From the NCBI GenBank assembly GCA_014155875.1, contig JACEFZ010028298.1:115001-179000 (forward strand): a stretch of DNA of 64,000 nucleotides. Direction: 5' to 3'. The first letter of the stretch is position 1; the number at the start of each line of letters is the position of its first letter. Shown here one piece after another: positions 40,403 through 51,401 of this stretch. The notes under the pieces were generated by a model, which saw only the letters and a list, made by a program, of their open reading frames with translations, did no database searches and was not told the origin of the DNA. Origin of the DNA: Cepaea nemoralis (Eukaryota; Mollusca; Gastropoda; Stylommatophora; Helicidae). Position numbers and translations under genes: made by a program.

Positions 40403-41738
40403 TAAGAGTAAAATTGGAGCCGCTTAACCAGGATTCTGGACTTAGCTGTCGCGGATGCAATGAGAAGTACTAAGAAACAGCAGAGCACAGCGGAGAACTT
40501 TTATTGAACACCTTTCTCAGCTTGCTACGACAAAAACATATGATGTTACTGAGTGAATCTTGAATCTTGTTAGAAGCGGTAATCAAAAGATCCAGACCAG
40601 ACCACCTTATTAAGGCTTGCAACTTACAATAGAACAAGCGTTTTTTCGGCTAGTTGATTGGAGCCGCCATACATATTGAAATGAATTGTTAGATGGAGCT
40701 ACCATCTACCATCGTAAGCTGTTTGTCAGAATCGTAGGCTGTTTATCATCGTAACCTGGAGTGACCGAACTGTTGTCACTGTGCTGTGAGTTTTGACCTG
40801 CCGTCATTGCAGCCGTTGGTTGACCTTGCTTGTCTGAAGGTCACTTGCTTACTGGAGGACTGAAGAAATTTTTCTGCTCTCAAAATATAAAACAGCCGCA
40901 ACTAATTTGAAAACTACATCGAGATGTCATGAAGAATTCGATTACTTGCTTTGGTCTCTTTGGACGCGGGTGGGCATAATGGTTGCCGTCCTGCTGAAGA
41001 AGAGAACCTATTGTAATCGCTTCGTTTCTCTTGAGCCGTTTCAAATCTAGACGTGCCCTTTTTCGGGTGAAGACCAGACGTGCCCTTTTTTCGGGTGAAA
41101 AGAAGTCACAATTCCGATGTGCCCGACAATGGGTGAAATAGAGAGTCCAGAGATGGTCCTTTTGCTGTGAGGGAGTAGAGGAACACGACACACTCGTTTT
41201 TTATGTGAAGCCTACAGTGGTCAACCATAATCCTTGGCTGACGTATTAAGACTTACTTTCCACTTGGACCCATGGAAGATATTGCTGAAATATATACGGT
41301 ATTTAAGATAATTAAGGTTTAACCAATATAAAATAACATGCTGTGTTAGTTAAAATTGATGACTTAATTTGAACGCTTAATCTTTGTAAGAAGAACAGTT
41401 GCTTATGTCCCTTGTTTAGTTTAAATGGGCCTATACAATTGTTGATATTTATTAACTAAATTATTATAATTGTGAGTGTGCTTATATGAATTGAATAGTA
41501 AATTTCAGCATATTTCAGCACGGCAGAAGAACAAGTTTCGTTAACACAGGTGTTAACTGGAGTAGGCACGGCAATAGGCAGACTCAACACAGCAATAAAA
41601 CTTCGTTGGAGAAACATGCATAATTGAACATTATTTCAGCAAAGCTCAAGACGAGGTTTTCTTACAGGTACCAAGAAATATATAGAAGAAGAAGTAGGTA
41701 TATTGTTTTGGCTTGAGATAAATTACAGAGAAATTAGT
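40403..41738 (+). other. LTR element leader
   Basis: A 1.3-kb non-coding leader between the 5' LTR and the gag-like ORF. It contains three hairpins TGCCC-N6-GGGTGA near 41054, 41081 and 41120. No other feature recognised. Confidence 0.5.
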
Positions 41739-42866
41739 ATGAACTACCTACATACAGAATTAAAACGTATCAGTGCATGGTTGGGAGAGTTAAAACTGGC
41801 AGTTAGTGAAGTAGAGAATTTTGTGGAAACGTTACAGATAAGAACGACTAGACAAGAGGCTTATAGATTTAAGGTAGAGTGCAATGGAATAGTAAAGAAT
41901 AATAGGAGACAGACAGTATCTAATGAAAACAGAAGACAACATAACGTGGTAAATAGGGACAGTTATGTTGAACCAAATAGGACTAAGTCCAGAAGCAGTT
42001 ATAATAGACAAAGATACAGAGATAGGCCTGAGAGAGACCTTTCCAGTAAACAATGGAATTGGCCTTCCAATAGTGTGACTGCTAGAAAAAGACGGGACGA
42101 TTGGTTTGAGCAAAGACGGAGACAGTATTTGAAGTCAGGGTCGAAGGACAGAGTAGAACATATAAAAAGAAATTCAACTACTCCTAAGGTGGTTGCGAAT
42201 GTGACTGTGAGACAGGAAAAGAAGATGACGGTATTAGTAAAGAAAATAGACCGAGAGACATAGACACAAGTTGATACAGTGGAAAAGAAAGTCCAGGTAC
42301 AACCAACCAGCAAGATAACGAAGGGAAGTCAAACTGAGTTAGTGGAAATTATAAAACCTCCTCGTGAAAAAGGAGACACAATTGAAATAAAGGAAGGTAG
42401 ACAGACGAAAACCAACGATGTCAAAAGACAGGTGAGGAAAAGTATTAGGGAAAGAAATACAAATAGTCTAATAGTTAATAGAGGTACGATGACGGGTGTG
42501 TCAAGTTCCTCAGGTAGAGACATTGAATTTATCCCTAAATGGTGCAGGAAAGATGGAGGCATAAATAAGAATGTTAGGTGTGGGGATTCAAGTTATAGAG
42601 AGGATATTTCCACCTCTACCGCATATTATAGTAAATATCGCGCTGCTGCGACAACTATAGATACTGATGATTCAGAGGACGAGTTGACTATTAAGAAGAA
42701 GAAACGTAAAAACGGAGTGTCAGGAATTTCTTTTAACCCAGAATATACGGAAGAAGAAATGAAGAAATTCAGAGGATATATGCTTTCTAGACCTGATTTA
42801 TATACGCTTACAGATATTGAAGAAGACGAATTAGGAAATATGATCTCTAATAATAATCTAAATTAG
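41739..42866 (+). pseudogene. gag-like ORF with one internal stop
   Basis: The only ORF of the LTR element, about 375 codons from the ATG at 41739 to 42866, broken by a single in-frame TAG at 42261. The frame is unchanged across it. The N-terminus has a short helical region ('LHTELKRISAWLGELKLAVS'). The middle is very basic (many Arg, Lys and Asn), and the end is acidic then Pro/Tyr-rich ('SFNPEYTEEEMKKFRGYML'). No zinc knuckle (C-x2-C-x4-H-x4-C) and no protease motif is seen. Position after the leader of an LTR element and the nucleic-acid-binding look suggest gag. It could also be an unrelated accessory ORF. The stop may be a mutation, a sequencing error, or a suppressed stop; a mutation is simplest. 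Confidence 0.5.
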
Positions 42867-42993
42867 AGCTAAGGGCTAGGTTTGATAGTTGACCGATGAG
42901 TGACCTGACGAAATCTCATCAACTCACTCAACTCATTGGCACCTTGCCGTCTTGACAGACGATAGTTTGTGCTCTAAAAAGGCATAATAACTT

Positions 42994-44511
42994 TTAACTA
43001 TGGCGGTAGCGAGTGTGACTGATAAGGCCAATTTGCGCTGTAAATGTCCATTCACAGTGGGTGCATGTGAACACGTGGTCATTTCCACCATCATGCACCA
43101 TCTTACGTCTCAAACGCTTGGTGTGTGACTTTTCTGCAATAATTTTCTCCTTTGACTTTATTCCATTTCTGATATTTGCCCTCCATGCAACACGTTCAGC
43201 GGCGACTTGCTCCCAATGTGCATTATCAATGCCTGTATCAATCATGTCCCGCTTACACACATCTTTGTATCGTAGTAGAGGCCGACCCTGAGATCTCTTA
43301 CCCATCTGTAATTCACCAAAAAAGATATCCTTTGGTATTCTACCATCATCCATCCTCCTAAGATGTCCTATCCATCTAAGTCTACGAAGACTGAGCATGG
43401 AATAAACTGTCACACAACCTGATCTTTCCAATACTTCAGTATTTGTGATTTTGTCTTGCCACTTAATACCAAGAATTCTTCGCAGACACCGCATATGAAA
43501 GCTGTTTAAATTGTTCTCTTGGTGTGAGTAAGTTGTCCAGGTTTCACTGCCATAGAGAAGAGTACTAAGGACACAGGCTTGATAGACAAGGACTTTTGTT
43601 TTGGCAGTAAGCTTCCTGTTCTCCCAGACTCTTTTTCTTAACCTGTTCATTGTTGTTGCTGCCTTACCAATCCGGATGTTGATTTCCTGATCTAGGGATA
43701 ATTTGCTATTTACCACTGATCCTAGATACGTAAAATGGTCTACTATCTCTAGTTCGGCGTCGTCAATAAAGATTGATGGTACCCCATGTGCACCTTGTGA
43801 CATAATCTGTGTCTTCTTTTTGCTAATTGTTAAACCAAATTCAGAACAAGCATTGGAGAATGCAGATAGTAGACATTGCAATTCTTCCTCAGAGTGGGTC
43901 GTAACTGCAGCATCATCTGCAAAAAGCAACTCTCTGATCAGTACCCTCCTAATTTTGGTCTTAGCCTTCAATCTCTGAGCATTGTAGAGGCCGCCATCTG
44001 AGCGTGAGTGAATGTATATACCACCATCCTGATCACGAAATGCATATTTCAGTAGAAGTGAAAAGTATATTCCAAAGAGTGTGGGAGCTAGTACACAACC
44101 TTGCTTAACTCCACTCTTGATTTCAAATTCTTCAGAAGTTGCACCATCAAACTTGATTATACCCCTCATGCCTGTGTGGAACGATTCCACAATGGACAGA
44201 AGAGTTGGTGGGCAGCCAATCTTCTTTAGTGCCTTGAACAGACCCTCACGACTGACCAAATCAAATGCCTTTGTGAGGTCGATGAAGGCAATAAACAGTG
44301 GTTGATTCTGTTCACGGCATTTTTCTTGCATTTGTCGCAATGAGAATATCATATCAGTGGTAGACCGGTTCTGTCGAAAGCCACACTGTGATTCGGGGTA
44401 GACTTGATCTCCTAGGACTTGAAGTCTGCGCAGAACAATTCTGGCAAATACTTTTCCAACAATACACAGAAGTGAGATACCCCTATAGTTGTTACAGTCA
44501 GCTCCGATCAC
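42994..44511 (-). CDS. LINE polyprotein, C-terminal part: reverse transcriptase and C2H2 finger
   Basis: Continuation of the LINE ORF in another frame. It opens 'DCNNYRGISLLCIVGKVFAR', then 'QCGFRQNRSTTDMIFSLRQM', the catalytic block 'FIDLTKAFDLVSREGLFKAL', 'SGVKQGCVLAPTLFGIYFS' and the second catalytic block 'ELLFADDAAVTTHSEEEL' (Ala-Asp-Asp intact). The thumb has 'LYGSETWTTYSHQENNLNSF' and 'MRCLRRILGIKWQDKITNTE'. The end has a C2H2-type finger 'CTHCEWTFTAQIGLISHTR', 'YRH'. All catalytic residues are present with no internal stop across 505 codons, so this copy is young. One frameshift separates it from the endonuclease half. Confidence 0.92.
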   Translation of the reverse strand: MIGADCNNYRGISLLCIVGKVFARIVLRRLQVLGDQVYPESQCGFRQNRSTTDMIFSLRQMQEKCREQNQPLFIAFIDLTKAFDLVSREGLFKALKKIGCPPTLLSIVESFHTGMRGIIKFDGATSEEFEIKSGVKQGCVLAPTLFGIYFSLLLKYAFRDQDGGIYIHSRSDGGLYNAQRLKAKTKIRRVLIRELLFADDAAVTTHSEEELQCLLSAFSNACSEFGLTISKKKTQIMSQGAHGVPSIFIDDAELEIVDHFTYLGSVVNSKLSLDQEINIRIGKAATTMNRLRKRVWENRKLTAKTKVLVYQACVLSTLLYGSETWTTYSHQENNLNSFHMRCLRRILGIKWQDKITNTEVLERSGCVTVYSMLSLRRLRWIGHLRRMDDGRIPKDIFFGELQMGKRSQGRPLLRYKDVCKRDMIDTGIDNAHWEQVAAERVAWRANIRNGIKSKEKIIAEKSHTKRLRRKMVHDGGNDHVFTCTHCEWTFTAQIGLISHTRYRHS

Positions 44512-46213
44512 CCTTGTTCTTGTACAGCGTTATGATGTTTGAATCTTTGAAATCCTGTGGGACTTGTCCTTCACGCCAGCATAGCTCTATTAGCTGGTGG
44601 ATCTGTAGAGTGAGTGTGTCTTGCCCACTCCTGATAACCTCTATTGGAATCCCATCCTTACCTGGAGCCTTGCCAGATGCAAGTTCATTTATAGCACACT
44701 TAACTTCTGTTATGGTGGGAAGTGTGTCCAGGTGGTCAAGAGTTGGTAGAGCCTCTATGGCGTTAAGGGCATCATCCGCTAGTTTGGTCTCACTTGAGTA
44801 AAGCTCCAAATAGTGCTCTACCCATCTGTCCATCTGCTGTTTCTTATCAGTGATGACTTCTCCAGTCAAGGTTTTCAGCGGTGCACTTCTTTTGATCACT
44901 GGACCACAGGCTTTCTTTATTCCTTCATACATGCTTCTTATGTCTCCCTTATCACTTGCGATTTGAATGGACTCACATAACTTGATCCAATAATCATTTG
45001 CACACTGCCTGGCAGCCTTTTGCACATCCTTCCTAGCTTGCCTTAGCTCACTCAGAGTGTTACGCGTTGGTCTTTCCTTGTTTCTTAAGAGAGCTTTCTT
45101 CTTCTTATCAATCAAGGGCTGCAGAGTCTCGCTGTTGGCCGCAAACCAGTCCTGCCTCTTATGATCCACAGTGCCGTAAACCCCTACGGCAGTTTTATAA
45201 AGAGTTTCCTTAATTTGACCCCACTTTTCATTTACTGTACAATTTTCTGGTGTATCAGTGAAAGCGTCTTCAAGTTGCTGTTGAAACTGAAAGCACTTTT
45301 CAGGATCATGAGTGTTAATAATATTAATCCTGGGGCTAGATTTGTGTTTAGCTGTGTAGATTCTCTTTGGTCTCAGTCTAACTCTTGCAACAACCAAAGA
45401 ATGATCTGTATCACAGTCAGCACTGTGGTAACTACGAGTCAATGATATATGGTTCAGATGTTGTCTCCGTGTGATGATGAAGTCCAGCTGGTGCCAATGG
45501 CCGGATCTTGGATGTTTCCATGTGACCTTATGCATCTCTTTTGTTTTAAAAAAAGAGTTTGTAATACATAGGTCATTACTGGTGCAATGCTCCAGCAGCC
45601 TTTGCCCATTTTCATTCATGCGACCGATGTTGTATTTTCCAAGGGACACTGGCCATGAACTCGAGTCCTTGCCCACACGAGCATTGAAATCACCGAGCAT
45701 ATAAATGTAGTCAGATTTTGGAACTGCCTTGATCACGGAGTCTAACTCCTCATAGAACAAATCCTTCACATCATCAGAGGAATCGAGTGTCGGTGCATAT
45801 GCAGTAATAATGGTGGCAAACCCACAAGAGGTTGCCAAGCGCAGGGATAATAGTCTTTCATTTCCTCCTGCTGGAATTTCAATCATTCCCAGTAGCGAAT
45901 TCTTCACTGCAAAGCCCACACCGTGTTGCCTTTTTTCTGCCTGCCCTCTACCCTTCCAGAAAAAGGTGTAGTTGTTTTCCCTGAGTGACCCTTCCTCAGC
46001 GAGGCGAGTCTCCTGCAGGCCAGCAATATCAATGTTAAGATGATTGAGTTCGGCATCAATCACAGCCGTTTTTCTCACATCGTCAATATTGGTCAAGTCA
46101 GTGGAAAATCCTGGACACATGGTTCTCACGTTCCAGGTTGCAAGCCGTAGCTTGAGGTTTCTATTTTTATTTTTGTTTGTACCTGGTGCATTGGTTTTAC
46201 AGCCTGCGATTCA
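44498..46213 (-). CDS. LINE polyprotein, N-terminal part: AP-type endonuclease and start of RT
   Basis: Apurinic-like endonuclease that nicks target DNA, followed by the reverse transcriptase N-terminus. On minus the open frame runs from a TGA near 46214. The endonuclease begins 'RLATWNVRTM' (catalytic Asn), then 'IAGLQETRLAEEGSL' (Glu), 'YMLGDFNARVGK' (Asp/Asn), 'HWHQLDFIITRR' and 'DCDTDHSLVVARV' (Asp-His). The linker carries 'WFAANSETLQPLIDKKKKA'. RT starts at 'ELASGKAPGKDGIPIEVIRS' and the frame ends 'NIITLYKNKGDRS' plus stop at 44498. No ATG precedes the endonuclease in this frame, since the first lies inside WNVRTM, so the true start is lost or non-canonical. A one-base insertion at about 44502-44505 shifts the frame into the next ORF. 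Confidence 0.9.
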
Positions 46214-46365
46214 GATTTTGTCCTAGCCCCAAGCACCCATTGAAGCAGGCAGGCTGTGGCGGATCAGCACCCAATTGGCTGGGGGCTGCCCAGCTTGAGG
46301 CGGGCGGTAGTACCGTCTACTGTTATACGGTAGCTCAGTCATATCTGACTAAGACCTGACGAAAT

Positions 46366-47967
46366 ACGTTGAGAGAATCTGACTCGTTAATAGTGTGGGA
46401 TGAAGTGATGAGGAGGTTAAGATAAAGTGAGTGAGTAGTTGACTGTCGGAGTGGTTTGATGTGGAAATTAGGTGGGGCAGAGAGTAGTGTTTGGTAGTGA
46501 TGATTGAGAAAAGCGGAAATAAGAAAGCAGTCGAATTGTGAGAGTCATGTTGAGTATTGAAGTAATTCGTCTAGTTATGGGTTGTCAGTGCGTGAGTATA
46601 AGTGTAAACAAACATGTGTTCGTCACGCTGAGTGAAACAAGAGTGAGGTTCTGAGACGCCGTCTAAGTGGAGTACATGGATAGAACGATGTCAGGTGATT
46701 AGTAGTAGTAGCGCATGCATGTATGTATCTTGTGTCACTGTGTGTGGAAGTGATCGACATGCTTAGGCTGCGGTGAGTAATTGCTAGAATGTTAAATTGG
46801 TGTCTAAATTGTTTTTTTTTAGTAGAAGTAATAGTATAGGCACGTCAGGTTGTTGTGATGCGAGAATAATGGTGAAATGAGAACGAGCTTGTTTGTACAC
46901 AATGGTCAATGCATATGAGAAGTATAAATACGAGCGCCGTGCGAATATGCAAAGAGTGGCTGATGATATGATGAGTGACACTGATAAAACGTGGAGGACA
47001 GTAAGTGAGTATGCGAAAGTTGGAAACCATAAAGAAAGGAAAGGTGTGATGTCTTTTGTTTGGAATGTGTGGTGTTGGACAGAATTAATGAAAATTTTAT
47101 GACAGGCTGACAGAAAGAGAGTTAACATTTTGAATGACGTTTCATAAAGCAGATTTAGTATTGTTGGCAGAGACATGTTGAAGCAAGAATGCCTGATACA
47201 GAGAAATGAGAGAATATGGTTTGCCCAGTCGGAGGGAGGTTTGTCGTTAGTAATGTGCGGTGTTGTTAATTGTTTCTGAAAGAGTCCTGATAAATAGGAG
47301 TAACCTTGAGCAGTAGTGAAAGTTGAGTGATGGAAACAAGAGAAGGAGAGAATGTGATTAGCCAAATGAACGTCGGAGTATTATAAATAGAGCACTATAG
47401 AACGTATTCCGATAAGTGTGACTGGCTTGACTACCATCGCGGTGTGAGAACGAAGTGGGGAGAAAGTTGAGGATAGTTTAGAGTTGTGGTGATGAGATGT
47501 TAGAAAGTATTGATACAGGAGAATGAAATGTTAGTTGTGTCGGGTAGACGAGAAGACTTAAAAGTAGAATTAGTTATTGACAAATCTAGTAGCTAGATGT
47601 GTGGTGAAGTCTATAATAAATAGACATTCGTTGGTGGTTGTAGCATTGTGGAGATACAGTAGTAAACGGTAATGTTTAGTAAGTTATAATAATTCTTGGT
47701 ACAAATCCAGGGGAAACAACTAGTGTGCCGAGTCACGGTTTCTCTTAGTAGATAGATGACTGGTAGTACATTGGGATAGCCGCCACACTAGTAGTAGATG
47801 AAGTGATTTGAGCTGTAGTTTACAGCGGTTGTTTAGGTTTATATTTCAAATATTGTGATGTGTTAGGAGTTAGTTTGTAAAAGATGGAATGTTGTGAAGG
47901 GAGATAATCAACGTTTGACTTCCAGAAAAAGTACGGTTATTTGTTGATTAATGACTTTTGGTTGAGG
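46366..47967 (+). other. LTR element internal region, non-coding part 1
   Basis: AT/GT-rich with no domain recognised in any frame. It contains the first of the covarying hairpins, GTCTATAATAAATAGAC, at 47609. Open minus-strand frames near 46784-47365 have no motif and are probably chance. Confidence 0.5.
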
Positions 47968-48385
47968 GGAACAAGGGCTGCGTGGTCTCGAGGTATGGTG
48001 TCCGCCTCGAGTGCTGGAAGTCCCGGGTTCAGGCCCCGGTGAGGACCAGGATTTATTTAAAAAATCCACCAGGACTTCCAGTAATTTCCCCTGGTCTCTG
48101 GGTAGTGAGATCGGACGCCCGTGTGTATTGCTGCGCACGTAAAAAATCCCTTGGCAGTTGGAAATCGAAAAAGAGTAGCCTAACGGCGCTGCCCGGGCAA
48201 AATTTCGAGTTAAAAATCTACCCAAAGTATTTCAGGATCCTCGGCGGTGCTACAGAGTTCGTGCACTGAGCTGAGTTTCTCCAGACTCAGGTTTGAGTTA
48301 GGAGGAGAACGGAGCACTATATGGGTTGCACCCGTGTGCCGTGATGTTGATCCATAAACTAAACTAAACTAAACTAAATATTGTT
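47968..48385 (+). mobile_element. SINE D (tRNA-derived) with (TAAAC)n tail
   Basis: The tRNA-like head 'gggctgcgtggtctcgaggt' (A box) and 'cccgggttcaggccccggtg' (B box) are followed by a body with 'gcacgtaaaaaatcccttgg' and 'gcaaaatttcgagttaaaaa'. A tail of four AAACT units follows. Single copy in this window. The body's 'tacagagttcgtgcactgag' resembles part of SINE C, hinting at a shared core. Confidence 0.8.
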
Positions 48386-51141
48386 CTGAGTTATGATGAG
48401 AATATAGTCTGTGGGTAACAGAGATAAATATATTAATGCAGGGTAATAATTGGCCTAGCATTGAGTTTTATTTTTTTTTAAATGTTGTAAGAGTAGCGGG
48501 ATAGGCATAACTTAACCAATGTTGTTTGGCTACTATAAGCAATTGGTTTTAATTTAATATGATCTTTTCAATGTATCATGAATGGTATGTTATATTATTT
48601 TTCTTTACTTGATTTGGTCCTGTAAAATGATTGCCATTTGATTTTAGAATAGGATTGTTGTATTTTCAGTCTTTTGCGTACAAACTACTGGTCCGTAAAA
48701 GAGACCAGTAGTGTTAGATAACAGATAAGATATTTTCTTTTAATTTAAATTGATGCTTGTTTCATTTTTTGTGGGGATATATGAAAACATATTTGAATAT
48801 CAAGGGGGGAATATTGTTCTGTTCTGATTGTATCTTCGATTATTCATGACTTATGCCGTTATTTAAGTTTGCCTTGTTTGAACATTGGCATGTTACTTAA
48901 TCAGTTAATTTCAAATTTTTTTTATTATCAGTTATAATGATTCTGTTTCTTATAATTGAGTTGCCGTTGACCATTCTTAAAAATAATTACTTTTCAGTAA
49001 AATTGTTTTTCTTTTGACATTTAATTGGGTGAAGTTTTAAAACAGAAACTAGTTCTGGATACATATTTACGTTCAGAAGATGTGGGTCGGAAGTGAACAT
49101 GGATTTAGTGCCATGATGTAATGGAAATTTAATAAGCGACACGAGATTGCTGGCTTGTAGAAGAAGTAGAAGTGGGTAACGTGTTGCGCCAGACAGCGTG
49201 AAGACAAATAATAAAACATGAATTGAATGCCATGTTTTTTTTTTATATATACTGTGGATACAATAGTAAAGGGGGGTAAGTATGTTCGTAAGAAATGAAC
49301 ATTGTTAGTGTGGAGTGCTGTGGTCACAGCGAACATAGATTAAATAACATGAGGTTTTGGGGGTCCATGATATAGGGACTGAGAAAGAATAAAGTTGATG
49401 GCAAGCAATGATGGGTTAGAAGGTCACAGACATGAGTTCAGTGACGGTATTTTTTTGCTGTTGATAACGGCATAAATTTTGAGTGAGGTTTTAGGAGATA
49501 TGCCCATAATAAATGGACATTAGTGGATTGCTGAAGTTTTCGGCGAGATTAATAAGGAATTTTGAGTGAGGTATAGGAGAGATTTGGTTATGTTAGGTAA
49601 TGTTTATAATGTTGTCTTGAGTGATGGGGCCCATAATGGACCTTTTGATTGGTGTACTGTCTGTAATATATAGACATTTAGGAGTGAATAATATCTTTAT
49701 TTGAATTGGTTGATTACCTTTATTTGATATGAGGGGAAAGAAAATTTGTCTTCAAAACGTGGGGGGTATGATGTCCTGTTTTGACTTCGTTTTGGTTGGC
49801 TCACGAATTATGAATTTAGTTGAATTGTCTTGCATATTGAATAGTATTTACCCTTGTTTACAAATGAGTTGAAAATTGTTAAAAATTTTGTTCACAAGTA
49901 TTACTGTTTTGTTTAGAATAAAGAGTAATAAGACAGGGCCTTATTTGAAACCTTTCGTTCAGAAAATGGCAAACAAAAGACCGTGGACTAGAAGAGAGAC
50001 ATATTTCCCTTGTGAGTAATAAGTTTTAGTAAACATGAGTATTAGAAACTTCGGACTCATGAAAGTAAGAAGGCTGCTGCACCAGTCAGCATTAATGGTT
50101 GGAATATGGGAGGTTAATTACATAGTGGTTAGAAACGCATGACATGTTTGGGCGACGGGGTTTTATGATGGATTGATGGATCCTACACAAATAAAAGGGT
50201 TCTGGGGAGTTGAAATAGGAGCTGCATTAAGTCAGCATTGATTGAAGGTATATGGATTGGATGCCATATTATATTGAGGAATAAATGTGACTAACGTCTA
50301 TAGCGGGTGTAAAAAGAGGCTGTTAGAAAATATAAGAGGCTGGTTAATGAAGAATTGGCAGTGCATATGATTTGCTACAGGGTAGATATGTATATAGGAT
50401 GCTTGTCATGGGATGTGAGGGGGTAAATATAGGAGCTGTGATAAACAGCGTTAATTAATTGAAAATATGTTCATAAGAAATGAACATTGTCAATATTATT
50501 TTTATGGTTTCATGATTGAACATAACCCAGGTGGAATATGGTCATGGGTGTGGATGGTAGTACAAATATTAAGATTGAGTATATAAGAAAGAAATTTTAG
50601 ATCGACTTATTTTATAACAAACAGAAGTATATGTTCATAAGATGAAATTTTAAAAAACTTTTATTTGTAAAAGTTTTTGCGTTTGCAAGGGAGGTAAATG
50701 TGATTGCTTTTTTGACTACTTCTTTATACTTCATAACTGGGTGCGCACCCCATCTTTTCTGTCTATCCTGTGTTGTGTTGAGAGAGAATGAGAAGTTACA
50801 TAATGCATGATAAGTTTCAAAGCATATACCAACCATTTTTATGAACATATGAAATGAAATATCCTTATGAACTATGTTTTTTTAAATGAAACTTTGTATA
50901 CTCAGAAACAAAGAAGAAGTACCACTTCATCTATAACAGAACATAGCGGTTAGCTATAAGAGACAAGTGGAAAATTGGACTCGAAGGGTGTAGAAATAAA
51001 GTTCATTAGTTAAGAGGGAGTTAGTTTAAGGTGAGTTGGAGAAATAATATTGGGGTTAAAGTTTTAGTGAGCGAAAGAATAATTAGGATAAGTGGTTAGG
51101 GATAAGACTTTTTAAGAAAAGTCTTCTTTTAAAAAAGGGAG
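48386..51141 (+). other. LTR element internal region, non-coding part 2
   Basis: 2.7 kb without domain-bearing frames. It contains four more 17-nt hairpins (49284, 49502, 49659, 50469) and a pair of direct repeats, 'attttgagtgaggt', at 49478 and 49560. Two G-rich spots are followed by similar text: 'ggggggaatattgttctgtt' at 48804 and 'ggggggtatgatgtcctgtt' at 49762. It ends in the polypurine tract before the 3' LTR. Confidence 0.5.
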
Positions 51142-51401
51142 GACAACAGAGTACCCCCCTCTGTTTTAATAGTTTAAAGGGATTGTGTGGGAAAGAATAG
51201 GCACGGTTGAGCATCCTAGGAAAGGGCGCCCCAAGCCGTGACGCGGGGCTTAGGGAAGTTAGTTACAGATAGTCAACAAACGATTGTATTATATCCCAAA
51301 AATCATGTAACCTGTTTTAAAACATTTTGGGCTTATTTCATTAAAAAAACCTATTGAAACACAACTGGGACTCCGCTCATTACCCTTTTTACTCTGTTTT
51401 A
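51142..51401 (+). repeat. 3' LTR (with many homopolymer differences)
   Basis: Aligns to the 5' LTR over its full length, but with an unusual number of extra C, A and T in runs ('acccccctctgttttaa' against 'accatctctgttaa', 'cccaaaaatc' against 'ccaaacatc'). It also lacks a 12-bp piece near 51264. The AATAAA of the 5' LTR reads AAAAAA here. Part of this may be consensus error. Confidence 0.8.

Larger units (their letters stand above)
42915..46352 (-). mobile_element. Full-length endonuclease/RT LINE with 13-bp target duplication
   Basis: Flanked by 'gacctgacgaaat' at 42902-42914 and 46353-46365. 3,438 bp in minus orientation. The 5' end 'cttagtcagatatgactgag' is shared with element Q, which suggests a complete 5' end. 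The 3' end is 'cgtctgtcaagacggcaagg', then an imperfect TTGAG tail. It encodes one ORF (EN, RT, C2H2 finger) with one frameshift. Clade: RTE-like by size and single ORF; not resolved further. Confidence 0.9.
40142..51401 (+). mobile_element. LTR retrotransposon, non-autonomous, in APEH intron
   Basis: Target duplication TATC (40138-40141 and 51402-51405) inside the 60-bp array. The 5' LTR is 40142-40402 and the 3' LTR 51142-51401, preceded by a polypurine tract 'aaaaaagggagg'. Internal content is one gag-like ORF (41739-42866). No protease, reverse transcriptase or integrase block was found outside the nested LINE. Nested insertions are the LINE at 42915-46352 and SINE D at 47968-48385; without them the element is about 7.4 kb. 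A 4-bp duplication and this layout fit a Ty3/gypsy-type element that depends on another element for its enzymes, but the superfamily is inferred. Antisense to APEH. Confidence 0.8.

Noticed and set aside
46784..47365. 193-codon minus-strand ORF inside the LTR element
   Set aside because: Ser/Leu/His-rich text with no domain, antisense to the element, and no homologous second copy. Best explained as chance in AT-rich DNA.
48377..48830. Repeated 'aatattgttctg' at 48377 and 48820 as target duplication of a nested element
   Set aside because: SINE D ends at the first copy and no element boundary lies at the second. Probably coincidental or an old internal repeat of the LTR element.
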